From Colwellia sp. (lineage in GTDB: Bacteria; Pseudomonadota; Gammaproteobacteria; Enterobacterales; Alteromonadaceae): 64,000 nucleotides of DNA. Each line of letters opens with the position of its first letter. Within the stretch, counting starts at the first letter, position 1. A program made the translations under genes and the position numbers. The notes beneath the pieces are model-generated. The model saw only the letters and a list, made by a program, of their open reading frames with translations. It was not told where the DNA came from and made no database searches. This document shows, piece after piece, positions 54,041 to 62,795 of this stretch. The stretch is taken from NCBI GenBank assembly GCA_013215655.1, contig JABSOX010000013.1, positions 62,001 through 126,000 of the forward strand, given 5' to 3'.

Positions 54041-54508
54041 ATGTTAGCTCAATTTGAACAAAGCCAACAACAATGGGGCGGCGTAAATAAAACCATAGAT
54101 AGTTGGCTACAAGAGCGACAAGCAGTATTAGTTTCATACTGTGAACTCGCCGGATTACCTCCGTTTAAACAATCAGAAAAGTCACTCCCTTGTACTTTAA
54201 ATATTAAACGCTTTTGCCAAGTTTTAATGGATTATATATCAGCAGGACACTTTGAAATATTTGACGATATTGTTGCCAAATGTAAAATTAATGGTCAAGA
54301 AAGTGCTGATAAGGCGCAAAAGCTTTACCCAAAAATAAATAGCTCAACAGATTTTGCTTTGCAATTTAATGATAATTTTGCCGAGCTAGAATCATTAGAA
54401 ACATCAAATAGCTTTGATCAATCATTGTCGTTGTTAGGAAAGCATTTAGAAGAAAGATTTTATTTTGAAGATCAGTTGATTGCTAATTTATATGACAATC
54501 ATCGTTAG
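54041..54508 (+). CDS. rsd: Regulator of sigma D (Rsd/AlgQ family)
   Basis: WGGVNKTIDSWLQERQAVLVSYCELAGLPPFK, LMDYISAGHFEIFDDI, SLLGKHLEERFYFEDQLI. Confidence 0.9.
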   Translation: MLAQFEQSQQQWGGVNKTIDSWLQERQAVLVSYCELAGLPPFKQSEKSLPCTLNIKRFCQVLMDYISAGHFEIFDDIVAKCKINGQESADKAQKLYPKINSSTDFALQFNDNFAELESLETSNSFDQSLSLLGKHLEERFYFEDQLIANLYDNHR

Positions 54509-54685
54509 GCTTTCTTTATTGAAGTGCAGTTTATTAATTCCCGATATAAACTAAGTACTTACATCCATGTAAGCAAACTTCGACGTGCATTATTTTAATA
54601 TAGTTGCTTTTATAAGTCGTCGAGCATGAATGCTGAGACTTAACGCTTGTCTGGAACTGAAAAGTTGACCGCTCTTCCTGAACAT

Positions 54686-54712
54686 AAAAAGCGAGTTTTC
54701 ACTCGCTTTTCA
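54686..54712. terminator. Bidirectional terminator
   Basis: AAAAAGCGAG-TTTTCA-CTCGCTTTT between convergent rsd and fkpA-like genes. Confidence 0.8.
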
Positions 54713-54749
54713 TTTAGTTTTATTTGGCTCAATCGCCTTAAGTAAAGGT

Positions 54750-55505
54750 TTATTTATTGCCGACTTCAGCTGGAGCTGCTGGTTTTTGAATTTCTAATAA
54801 TTCAATTTCAAATTCTAATACTGAGTTACCTGGAATACTTCGACTACCGGCAGGTCCATAAGCCAAATCTGCCGGTATAGTAAATTTATATTTAGCACCA
54901 ACCGACATTAGTTGTACACCTTCAGTCCAACCACGAATTACGCGATTTAATGGAAATACAGCAGGTTCGCCACGATCGACTGAGCTATCAAAAGTATCAC
55001 CATTTAAAAAAGTTCCTGTATAGTGAACTTTAACAGTATCTGTTGCTGCTGGCTTGTCACCTTCAGCTTCAGTAATAACAAGGTATTGAATACCAGACTC
55101 AGTAACTTTCACGCCTTCTTTCTTAGCATTTTCTTCTAAGAATTTTTGCCCTTCGGCTAAACTATCAGCAGCAGTTTTATCAGCAAGTTCTTTTTGCTTC
55201 GTTTTCATATTTTCATCGAGTTTCTTTAATAGAGCTTGAACTTCTTCTTTTTCTATTTGAGATTCACCTTCTAAACTATCAGTAAAACCTTTTACAATAA
55301 TACTTTGCTCAAGAGTTACACCCATTTTAGTTTGTTCTTCAAGGTTACGCTGCATGTACATACCAATTGAGGCACCAAGGCTATAAGCTTGTTTTTGAGC
55401 TTCTGTTTCTAATACTAAAGCTTTTTCTTCTTGTACAGCAGGCTGTTGGCAGCCAACAACAGCAACAAGTGCCATAGCAACCAAAGTAGGTTTAAACAAT
55501 TTCAT
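54750..55505 (-). CDS. fkpA: FKBP-type peptidyl-prolyl isomerase (FkpA-like lipoprotein)
   Basis: Lipobox VVGCQQ; TDTVKVHYTGTFLNGDTFDSSVDRGEPAVFPLNRVIRGWTEGVQLMSVGAKYKFTIPADLAYGPAGS. Confidence 0.88.
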   Translation of the reverse strand: MKLFKPTLVAMALVAVVGCQQPAVQEEKALVLETEAQKQAYSLGASIGMYMQRNLEEQTKMGVTLEQSIIVKGFTDSLEGESQIEKEEVQALLKKLDENMKTKQKELADKTAADSLAEGQKFLEENAKKEGVKVTESGIQYLVITEAEGDKPAATDTVKVHYTGTFLNGDTFDSSVDRGEPAVFPLNRVIRGWTEGVQLMSVGAKYKFTIPADLAYGPAGSRSIPGNSVLEFEIELLEIQKPAAPAEVGNK

Positions 55506-55583
55506 ACTATCTCCATTATTATTATCAGTAGGAGAATTTTCTCAAACTGCGGTAAAATTTGTGTATTGTTATTCAATGGGGCT

Positions 55584-55848
55584 TATACCCAAGCGACTTC
55601 AAAACACTTGTTCAGGACTACTGAGTAATTCATAGTCAAGACACATCTATTTATTAATGGTAATTCCCTTAACAATAGATGCACCGATGAGCATGGTTTT
55701 CTCAGCAGTTCCCTTCGGGTTGGTTTATATACGTTTTAAGTGGTGTTATTGATATTGACAAGGGAATGACCATTATCATCAATCAATGCCTTACTTAAAA
55801 CGTTTATAATTCCAACTGAATCATGCATTTTGAAGTTGTTTGGGTATA
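55584..55848. mobile_element. MITE-like non-coding element with nested inverted repeats
   Basis: Termini TATACCCAAGCGACTTCAAAA / TTTTGAAGTTGTTTGGGTATA; inner arms ATTAATGGTAATTCCCTT / AAGGGAATGACCATTAT and TATACGTTTTAAG / CTTAAAACGTTTATA. Confidence 0.65.
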
Positions 55849-55887
55849 TACTAACGATAAATAGCGTCGGAGAAAAGTATTAATATT

Positions 55888-56877
55888 TTGTTAAAATCTA
55901 ACCTTTGGTATATCGCAATTATTGCGCTTTGTATGCTGACAGCTTGCCAACCATTGGGTAGTAAACCTACTGAACGTTGGCAGCACTCCATCGAAGGTGC
56001 TTACGCCGCAAATATCTCTAATGATGCAAAACTCAGTGTTGTTTCATCGATTCATCATGGTATTAGCTTGTGGGATCTTGAAAAAAACGCATTAATATAT
56101 AATTGGTCACAACAACAAGATAGTGCTGATAATTTAGTATTAGCGGCAGATATTTCAGATAATAATAGCCATGTGCTTACCGCTAGCAGAAAAAACTTTG
56201 CTTTATGGAATACCTCAACGGGACAATCAGAAGGATATTGGCAAGTACGCAACTCTAATATTCGAGATATTGCTATTTCCAATAATGGTAATCATGCGCT
56301 AATTGGAAAAAGCAATGGTACGGTCGTTCATGTCACCATTGATACGGGTCGCCGTTTAGAGTTTTTAGGTCATCAGGAAAAAATTAACGCTGTTGATATG
56401 TTACCCAATGGTCGCGTTGCGATTTCTGGTTCAAATGATTTTGTTGCCTATGTTTGGGATACACAAACAGGTCAAGTGATTTACCGTTTTAATCATCCAA
56501 GCCGAGTTACTATGGTCGCCTTAGACCCCAAGGGTCGATATGCTTTTACTGCGGATAGTAAAAAGGCGGCTAATATTTGGGATTTAAAAACAGGAAAGCT
56601 CGTCAATTCATTAAAATACTTTAATCGCCAAGAAGTCTTTAGTTCCATTCAATTTTCAGACGACGGCAAGTTACTGTTAACGGGTGCGCCATCACGAAAG
56701 GTAAGTATTTGGGATATTGCTAGCGGAGAACGAAAAACAAGTTGGCGAGTTACACCACGTGAAGATATTCGTCCGGCAGGGGCTGTTGTATATAGTGCCG
56801 CTTTTCGAGATAATAACCATATAATTACCGAAAGCTCATCAGGATATGCCGAATTATGGCAAATAGATAAATTATGA
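55888..56877 (+). CDS. WD40-repeat lipoprotein
   Basis: TTG start; lipobox LTACQP; repeated GRVAISGSNDFVAYVWDTQTGQ-type blades. Confidence 0.85.
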   Translation: MLKSNLWYIAIIALCMLTACQPLGSKPTERWQHSIEGAYAANISNDAKLSVVSSIHHGISLWDLEKNALIYNWSQQQDSADNLVLAADISDNNSHVLTASRKNFALWNTSTGQSEGYWQVRNSNIRDIAISNNGNHALIGKSNGTVVHVTIDTGRRLEFLGHQEKINAVDMLPNGRVAISGSNDFVAYVWDTQTGQVIYRFNHPSRVTMVALDPKGRYAFTADSKKAANIWDLKTGKLVNSLKYFNRQEVFSSIQFSDDGKLLLTGAPSRKVSIWDIASGERKTSWRVTPREDIRPAGAVVYSAAFRDNNHIITESSSGYAELWQIDKL

Positions 56878-57095
56878 ATTCCCTCGTAAAATTAGAAAAA
56901 AGCATTGAGGCCTTAGAGTCTCGAAATGCCTTTCAAGATGATGTTATTGAACAATTAAATAGTGAACTCGCTATTCATCAGGCACAAATATCAGAATTAA
57001 AAGACCAACTACAATTAATTGCTAGCAGAATAAAAGATACTGGCTCGCAACAAGATAATCAGTCATCTGTTGAGTCACCGCCTCCGCATTATTAA
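56874..57095 (+). CDS. slyX: SlyX family protein
   Basis: 73-aa coiled coil; LEKSIEALESRNAFQDDVIEQLNSELAIHQAQISELKDQLQLI, C-term PPPHY. Confidence 0.92.
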   Translation: MNSLVKLEKSIEALESRNAFQDDVIEQLNSELAIHQAQISELKDQLQLIASRIKDTGSQQDNQSSVESPPPHY

Positions 57096-57113
57096 GTCTA
57101 CATCAACAATGGT

Positions 57114-57326
57114 TTAAATTTCTTTGAAGACCCCAATAACTTGTTCTTGGGGTCTTATCTCTTTAGCAACTTGAGCTTCAGGTTGCTTCATTTGTTCTCC
57201 ACAGTTAACACAAGTAACTGTTTCAACGCCTTGCTCTTTTGTTAATGCCAAGGTATCCATGGCATTGCATTTTGAGCATATTGCACCCGCGATAAATCGT
57301 TTTTTCACAGCTTTCATTCTTATCAT
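57114..57326 (-). CDS. yheV: YheV family zinc-ribbon protein
   Basis: MKAVKKRFIAGAICSKCNAMDTLAL...VTCVNCGEQMKQPE; start set at internal M near 57326. Confidence 0.85.
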   Translation of the reverse strand: MIRMKAVKKRFIAGAICSKCNAMDTLALTKEQGVETVTCVNCGEQMKQPEAQVAKEIRPQEQVIGVFKEI

Positions 57327-57424
57327 GATTTTCAATAAATACATTTTACCTTGAATAAGCCCTATGCGACAATAGCCGCCTTTTATACACTCTACCCAAT
57401 CGGTTTTATAGAAGGAATAATTCA

Positions 57425-59320
57425 TTGATCACAGCCAGTAATTTAAGCTTAGATAGAGGTGCTAAAAACCTAATATCATCATCAAGCTTTACCATACACC
57501 CTAATCATAAAGTTGGTTTAGTCGGTGCAAATGGTTGTGGAAAATCGTCTTTATTTGCTGCTTTACTTGGTGAATTACAACCAGATATGGGTGATTTATC
57601 CATGCCGTCAAGTTGGGTAATTGCAACAGTTAGACAAGATACACCTGCGCTTGAGCAATCGGCTTTAGACTATGTGATGGATGGCGATAAAGAATTTCGT
57701 CAACTAGAGCAAAAATTAGAACAAGCTAGAAATGACGATAATGGCAATTTGGAAGCCACTATTATTAACCAAATTGATGCGATTCACGGCTACAGTTTAC
57801 CCGCTCGTGCTGGTGAACTTCTTCATGGTTTAGGATTTTTACAACACCAACTCGTTAATGCCGTTAAAGACTTTTCCGGTGGTTGGCGCATGCGCTTAAA
57901 CCTCGCACAAGCCTTGATAAGTCGTGCCGACCTGTTATTACTCGATGAACCTACTAACCATTTAGATCTTGATGCGGTTATTTGGTTACAACGTTGGTTA
58001 AAACGCTTTGATGGCACACTCGTTTTAATATCACATGACCGAGATTTTCTTGACGATGTCATTGAACAAATCCTGCATATCGAACATCAACAAGCAAAAC
58101 TATATTCAGGAAACTATTCAGCCTTTGAAAGACAACGTGCTGAACATTTAGCACAACAAGATGCACAATATCAGAAGCAACAAAAAGAAGTCGCGCATTT
58201 AACATCATTTGTTGATCGTTTTCGCGCTAAAGCCAGTAAAGCTAAACAGGCACAAAGTCGCTTAAAACGATTGCAAAAATTACCGGATCTCGCTCCAGCA
58301 CACGTTGATAGTCAATTTACTTTTAGTTTTGAAAAACCCGAATCATTACCTTATCCTTTATTATCACTTAAAGAGAGTAACTGTGGTTATAGTCAAGATG
58401 CCATCATTCTCAATCAAGTTGCTTTAACACTTGTGCCCGGTAGTCGTATTGGTTTATTAGGGAGAAATGGTGCGGGTAAATCAACATTAATCAAGTCACT
58501 TGCTGGTGAATTAGCATTAATGGCAGGTGAACGTTATTGCGCTCAAGATCTTAAAATAGGTTATTTTTCGCAACATCAATTAGAACAGCTGCATATGAAA
58601 AGCAGTGCTATTGATCACATCATTAGAGCAAAATCTGATACCACCATATTGCAGGCACGATCTTTTCTTGGTCGTTTTGGTTTTAGTGGCGATCAAGCTC
58701 TTGATCCTGTTGGTAATATGTCTGGTGGTGAAAAAGCACGCCTAGTTTTAGCGCTTATTGTTTTAGAGAAGCCACAATTATTATTACTTGATGAACCAAC
58801 CAACCACTTAGATTTAGAAATGCGCCAAGCACTTGTTTTTGCATTACAAGACTTTGAAGGGGCAATTATATTAATCGCTCATGATCGCTTTTTATTAGAG
58901 TCATGTGTCGACGAGTTTTATTTAGTTGCCAATGGCAAAGTTAGCGATTTCTCTGGTGATATTGATGATTATCAACAATGGTTAAATGAAGAAAAAAAAT
59001 TAACTTTAAAAAGCACTAAAACAAATACCGAAACAACCGTCGATAAAAAGCAACAACGCCGTGAACAAGCTGAACTACGTAAAAAAGCAGCACCATTAAG
59101 AAAACAGGCCGATAAATTTGAGAAGGAAATTCAAAAATGGCAGACGGAGCTGGAAAGCGTAGAAAAAGTATTAGGTGATAGTGATATATACCAAGCAGAA
59201 CATAAAGTTCGCCTAACTGAGTTATTAAAGCAACAAGCGACTTTAAAAGCTAAAATAGAAGAAAGTGAAATGCAGTGGCTTGATATAGAAGAACAAATTG
59301 AAGAAGTTATGTCGCAATAA
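57425..59320 (+). CDS. yheS: ABC-F family ATP-binding protein YheS
   Basis: Two ABC domains (LVGANGCGKSSLFAALLGEL, LLGRNGAGKSTLIKSLAGEL; LLLDEPTNHLDL twice), C-terminal coiled coil. Confidence 0.95.
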   Translation: MITASNLSLDRGAKNLISSSSFTIHPNHKVGLVGANGCGKSSLFAALLGELQPDMGDLSMPSSWVIATVRQDTPALEQSALDYVMDGDKEFRQLEQKLEQARNDDNGNLEATIINQIDAIHGYSLPARAGELLHGLGFLQHQLVNAVKDFSGGWRMRLNLAQALISRADLLLLDEPTNHLDLDAVIWLQRWLKRFDGTLVLISHDRDFLDDVIEQILHIEHQQAKLYSGNYSAFERQRAEHLAQQDAQYQKQQKEVAHLTSFVDRFRAKASKAKQAQSRLKRLQKLPDLAPAHVDSQFTFSFEKPESLPYPLLSLKESNCGYSQDAIILNQVALTLVPGSRIGLLGRNGAGKSTLIKSLAGELALMAGERYCAQDLKIGYFSQHQLEQLHMKSSAIDHIIRAKSDTTILQARSFLGRFGFSGDQALDPVGNMSGGEKARLVLALIVLEKPQLLLLDEPTNHLDLEMRQALVFALQDFEGAIILIAHDRFLLESCVDEFYLVANGKVSDFSGDIDDYQQWLNEEKKLTLKSTKTNTETTVDKKQQRREQAELRKKAAPLRKQADKFEKEIQKWQTELESVEKVLGDSDIYQAEHKVRLTELLKQQATLKAKIEESEMQWLDIEEQIEEVMSQ

Positions 59321-59489
59321 GGTATCAATGAATCACATAGTTAAGTGCTATATCGTAAAAATCAAACTTAAACTGACAAACTATTATCACGTAACGTTGT
59401 TTATTTAAGTTTGAACTAAGTTCTTCTCAATAGAAATTGACTTCCTTTAGACCTGCATGGTTTATAAATTATATTCATTTACATGTGTG

Positions 59490-60323
59490 TTATAAATTTG
59501 GCCTAAGGGTTTCAATAAATTGAGCATCTACCCAATATATTCCACCACCAGATTTGAGGTGCCGATTAAAGAAGAAATATTTGCCATCAGGTGATAGGAA
59601 GCCACCATTTTCCTGAGCTGCTGTATTTATTTTATCACCCATATTAATACCCGCCCCCCATGAACCATCTTGCTGTCGAAAGCTGATATATAAGTCATTA
59701 TCGCCATAGCCATTCTCTCGCTCTGCATCCCATATCCAGTAAGACTCGTCGGGAGCAATAAAAGGATGGGCGATCCATTTTCCAGTATTAACTTTCTCTC
59801 CTAATGCTTTTGGTTCTTCACGCTTACCATCAATTAATCGCGAATAACGAATAGCCCCCACTACTGTTCCTACATCAAAATAGTATGTGTCTTTAGATGA
59901 CGCCGAGAGACGCATAATTGGGATGTCGTCAAAAAGAGCGCCAATACTTTTCAACTCCGACCAACCTGTAGATGTTCGTTCCATATTTATTTGCGAGGTA
60001 CATAGTTTTGTCATCCGGAGATATCGTTGGCTCTTCCACATCTTCACTTTTCATTACAATAGACTCGTTCCATTGATTGTTTTTGTATTGTGTTAACATC
60101 AATAATGCAGGTTTGCCTTTTGGAAACCTCAGGGAATAAAATTATTTTTGATCGGGGGTAAATATCCCCCAAGTATCAGAGTGAAAAAGCGTAGGAATAG
60201 TATCAGGTGTTTTTTTACCAAGGTAAATGTTTCCTGAAGTATCAAGACCTTTTTGACCAAAGCTGGTGTTATTAAAGATAAACTAAAAAATAACAAAGAG
60301 CTTAAAATGGTAGTGGCTTTCAT
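59490..60323 (-). pseudogene. Disrupted secreted PD40/WD40-like beta-propeller protein
   Basis: Signal peptide ORF 60129-60323, middle segment in another frame (GLDTSGNIYLGKKTPDTIPTLFHSDTWGIFTPDQK*FYSLRFPKGKPALLMLTQYKNNQWNESIVMKSEDVEEPTISPDDKTMYLANKY), then ORF 59490-60047 in the original frame. Confidence 0.8.
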
Positions 60324-60430
60324 AATGTATTCCTTATGGGTTTTCTAAATCTTTTTAAATCAAATTTTTCTTATCTAATCTGCTAGTTACTTTCGTATTT
60401 TGTTTTTATTCAGCTAAATGTATAAATTAG

Positions 60431-61624
60431 TTAATTAACAAAAGCGGGCAAGAGGCTATTTTCAATAAGTGCTAATGTTTGGTCGTCAGAGCCGAGCTTA
60501 TTATTTGCTGTCACCACAACCACTAAATCAAGCTCTTCAATAAGTAAAATATATTGTCCACCGCCGCCACGAGCAGATTTAGAAACATATATTTTATCGC
60601 CAACTTTCATTGCGGTTCGCCACCAAAAATAGCCATAGGTGTTATTCGCCACATCAGATTCAACCACGTTACTGAGCATTTTTTTAATAAAAGCTGCTGA
60701 AATCAGTTGCTTGCCCTGCCATTTTCCTTTGTTTATGGTTAAAGTCCCCCACTTAACCATATCGCGAGACGTCATGCTGCTACCATAAGGCGCAGTTGGC
60801 AGTCCACTAACATCTGTACCCCAACGATAAACCTTGATATCCATCTTATCGAGCAGCTCCTTTTTAATAAACGCTTTCGCCGTTCCCGGGACAACCGCTT
60901 CAATAACTTGCATGATCAATGTTGCATCAACACTTTTATAACTAAAGGTCTGATTTTTTAGTGAAATAGGAGCGCTATGCTCAAAATAGGCTTGAACCAA
61001 AGCTTGACCTTTTAACTGCTCGGGAAACTTTCTTAATTTTTTAATTTCAGCCCAATTGAGGTTGAGACCAGAGCTCATCGTCATTGCTTTATGAAGGGTA
61101 ATATTCTCAACCCCTTCGACAAATTTTTGTGGCTTTAACTCTTTTAAAAAACTGCTCACCGGTTTATTTAAATCAGCCATGGTTAAATAACCTAATTGAA
61201 TAGCTCTACCTACAAGCAATGCCGTATAAGCTTTGGTCGCGGACTTTTGAAAATGAGGTAGATTAATACGGCCACGAGAATAATAAGACTCAAAAATAAG
61301 TTTACCTTGATAAGAGATCAGCATGCTGTCGTAAAGATCCTCTTTATGATTAGCAGTCTCTTCAGCCATTTTAATTATTTGTTTTTTATGTCCACCATCA
61401 AGCCCTAGCTGTCCCACTGGAATACCATCATTTCTAATAGCTGGAGCTAAATCGATAAAAGCGTCTTTAAGATCTGGAATAGTTTGCGCAAACTCATAAG
61501 AGAAGTCTTTGGCGTCAAATTCGCGAATCTCAGGAGCAAGGGCGTCAATCTTTTCAGCAAAGCTACTAAAATTAATCAATAACATAAAGGTGATTAAAAA
61601 TTTTATTTTTGATTTAATATTCAT
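60431..61624 (-). CDS. Serine hydrolase (class C beta-lactamase-related)
   Basis: Signal peptide; HFQKSATKAYTALLVGRAIQLGYL (SxxK), YKSVDATLIMQVIEAV, YGYFWWRT. Confidence 0.88.
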   Translation of the reverse strand: MNIKSKIKFLITFMLLINFSSFAEKIDALAPEIREFDAKDFSYEFAQTIPDLKDAFIDLAPAIRNDGIPVGQLGLDGGHKKQIIKMAEETANHKEDLYDSMLISYQGKLIFESYYSRGRINLPHFQKSATKAYTALLVGRAIQLGYLTMADLNKPVSSFLKELKPQKFVEGVENITLHKAMTMSSGLNLNWAEIKKLRKFPEQLKGQALVQAYFEHSAPISLKNQTFSYKSVDATLIMQVIEAVVPGTAKAFIKKELLDKMDIKVYRWGTDVSGLPTAPYGSSMTSRDMVKWGTLTINKGKWQGKQLISAAFIKKMLSNVVESDVANNTYGYFWWRTAMKVGDKIYVSKSARGGGGQYILLIEELDLVVVVTANNKLGSDDQTLALIENSLLPAFVN

Positions 61625-61669
61625 AAATAATTTGTCTCTGTTAAATAAAGTAATGTTTGGTTATGAGTA

Positions 61670-62596
61670 CTATTTTTTACTTTCAATAAATTGCTCTAAC
61701 CAATACATGCTGCGCACAGCAGTCATAGGAAATGCTCTGCCATGATCAGAGGATTTAATTATCTCTTGCTTCAATAATAAATTCGGAAAATTGCTCGCTT
61801 TTAGCTTGGTTATCAATTTCTCAACTTTTTTACCCAGTTCCTTCTCTAGTTCTCCGTAGGATATGAAAACATTTGCGGTCAGCTCTTTTGGTTTTAGTGC
61901 TGAAATCGATACAAGCTCAGTAATATGTTGAAGCGATTCTTTTCCAAAAGCTGGGCTACCGAGAACGTAGTTTTTAAAGCTATCGGGTTGTGTTAACAAT
62001 ATATAAGTGCCAAATGCTCCACCAAGAGAGTAGCCAAAATAGGTGCGATTATTGGGATCTGCTTGATAGTTTTTTTCCACAAATGTGAATACATCATTAC
62101 GCATAAACGTTATATGATTACTCGCTTCTCCACTTTTATATTTAGATTTTTTCGACTTTAGAAATGTATAATCCCAGTTTCGACTGTAGTGTTCTTCCGG
62201 AGCCTTAGAATCTTTTTGCCAAGAAATTCCCACTAAAATGGAGTCTTCAACAATAAATTCTGCACTACCTGATAATATTTCTATATGCCACATCGCGTCA
62301 GTTGTATAAATGACAGGATATTTTTTACCATTATCTATTGAGTATCCTTCTGGTAACTTAATAAAAAGTTCGTATTGACCACCAGACTGCGTATCTTGGA
62401 TAGGTACAACTTGTATTCTAGGTAAAGTGAGAGACTTGTATTCACTTGCATTAATGCCTAAAGAAGACAAAATTAGTAAACATAATAAGACTACGTATTT
62501 TTTCATATTGATTAACCTTTTAATTATTGCCATAAGCAAGATTTTTAGCACTTCAAAATTAAGCTCTGTGTAATGGAAGACATATGGAGAATACAA
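61670..62596 (-). CDS. Alpha/beta-hydrolase-fold esterase (Fes/IroE-like)
   Basis: KYPVIYTTDAMWHIEILSG, RTYFGYSLGGAFGTYILL (GxSxGG), SSDHGRAFPM; likely start at the internal M before KKYVVLLCLL. Confidence 0.85.
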   Translation of the reverse strand: MYSPYVFHYTELNFEVLKILLMAIIKRLINMKKYVVLLCLLILSSLGINASEYKSLTLPRIQVVPIQDTQSGGQYELFIKLPEGYSIDNGKKYPVIYTTDAMWHIEILSGSAEFIVEDSILVGISWQKDSKAPEEHYSRNWDYTFLKSKKSKYKSGEASNHITFMRNDVFTFVEKNYQADPNNRTYFGYSLGGAFGTYILLTQPDSFKNYVLGSPAFGKESLQHITELVSISALKPKELTANVFISYGELEKELGKKVEKLITKLKASNFPNLLLKQEIIKSSDHGRAFPMTAVRSMYWLEQFIESKK

Positions 62597-62795
62597 AGAA
62601 AGCTTATATATTTTGCTATGTTAATTCTGTATTCTTATGCGAACCTGATGATTCAATTTATACGAACTAGAATGCAATCACCTGAAGTTCTACTGACTTC
62701 TCGCTGATTTTTACCTGACGTCAGTGTTACAAAATATGTTTAGTTACCAATACTCTAATAATCAATAACCTAACTAACACCCTTGGTAAAAAGCT

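Noticed and set aside
57126-57157. GACCCCAATAACTTGTTCTTGGGGTC hairpin near slyX/yheV
   Set aside because: Falls within the yheV 3' coding end and probably just serves as a convergent terminator
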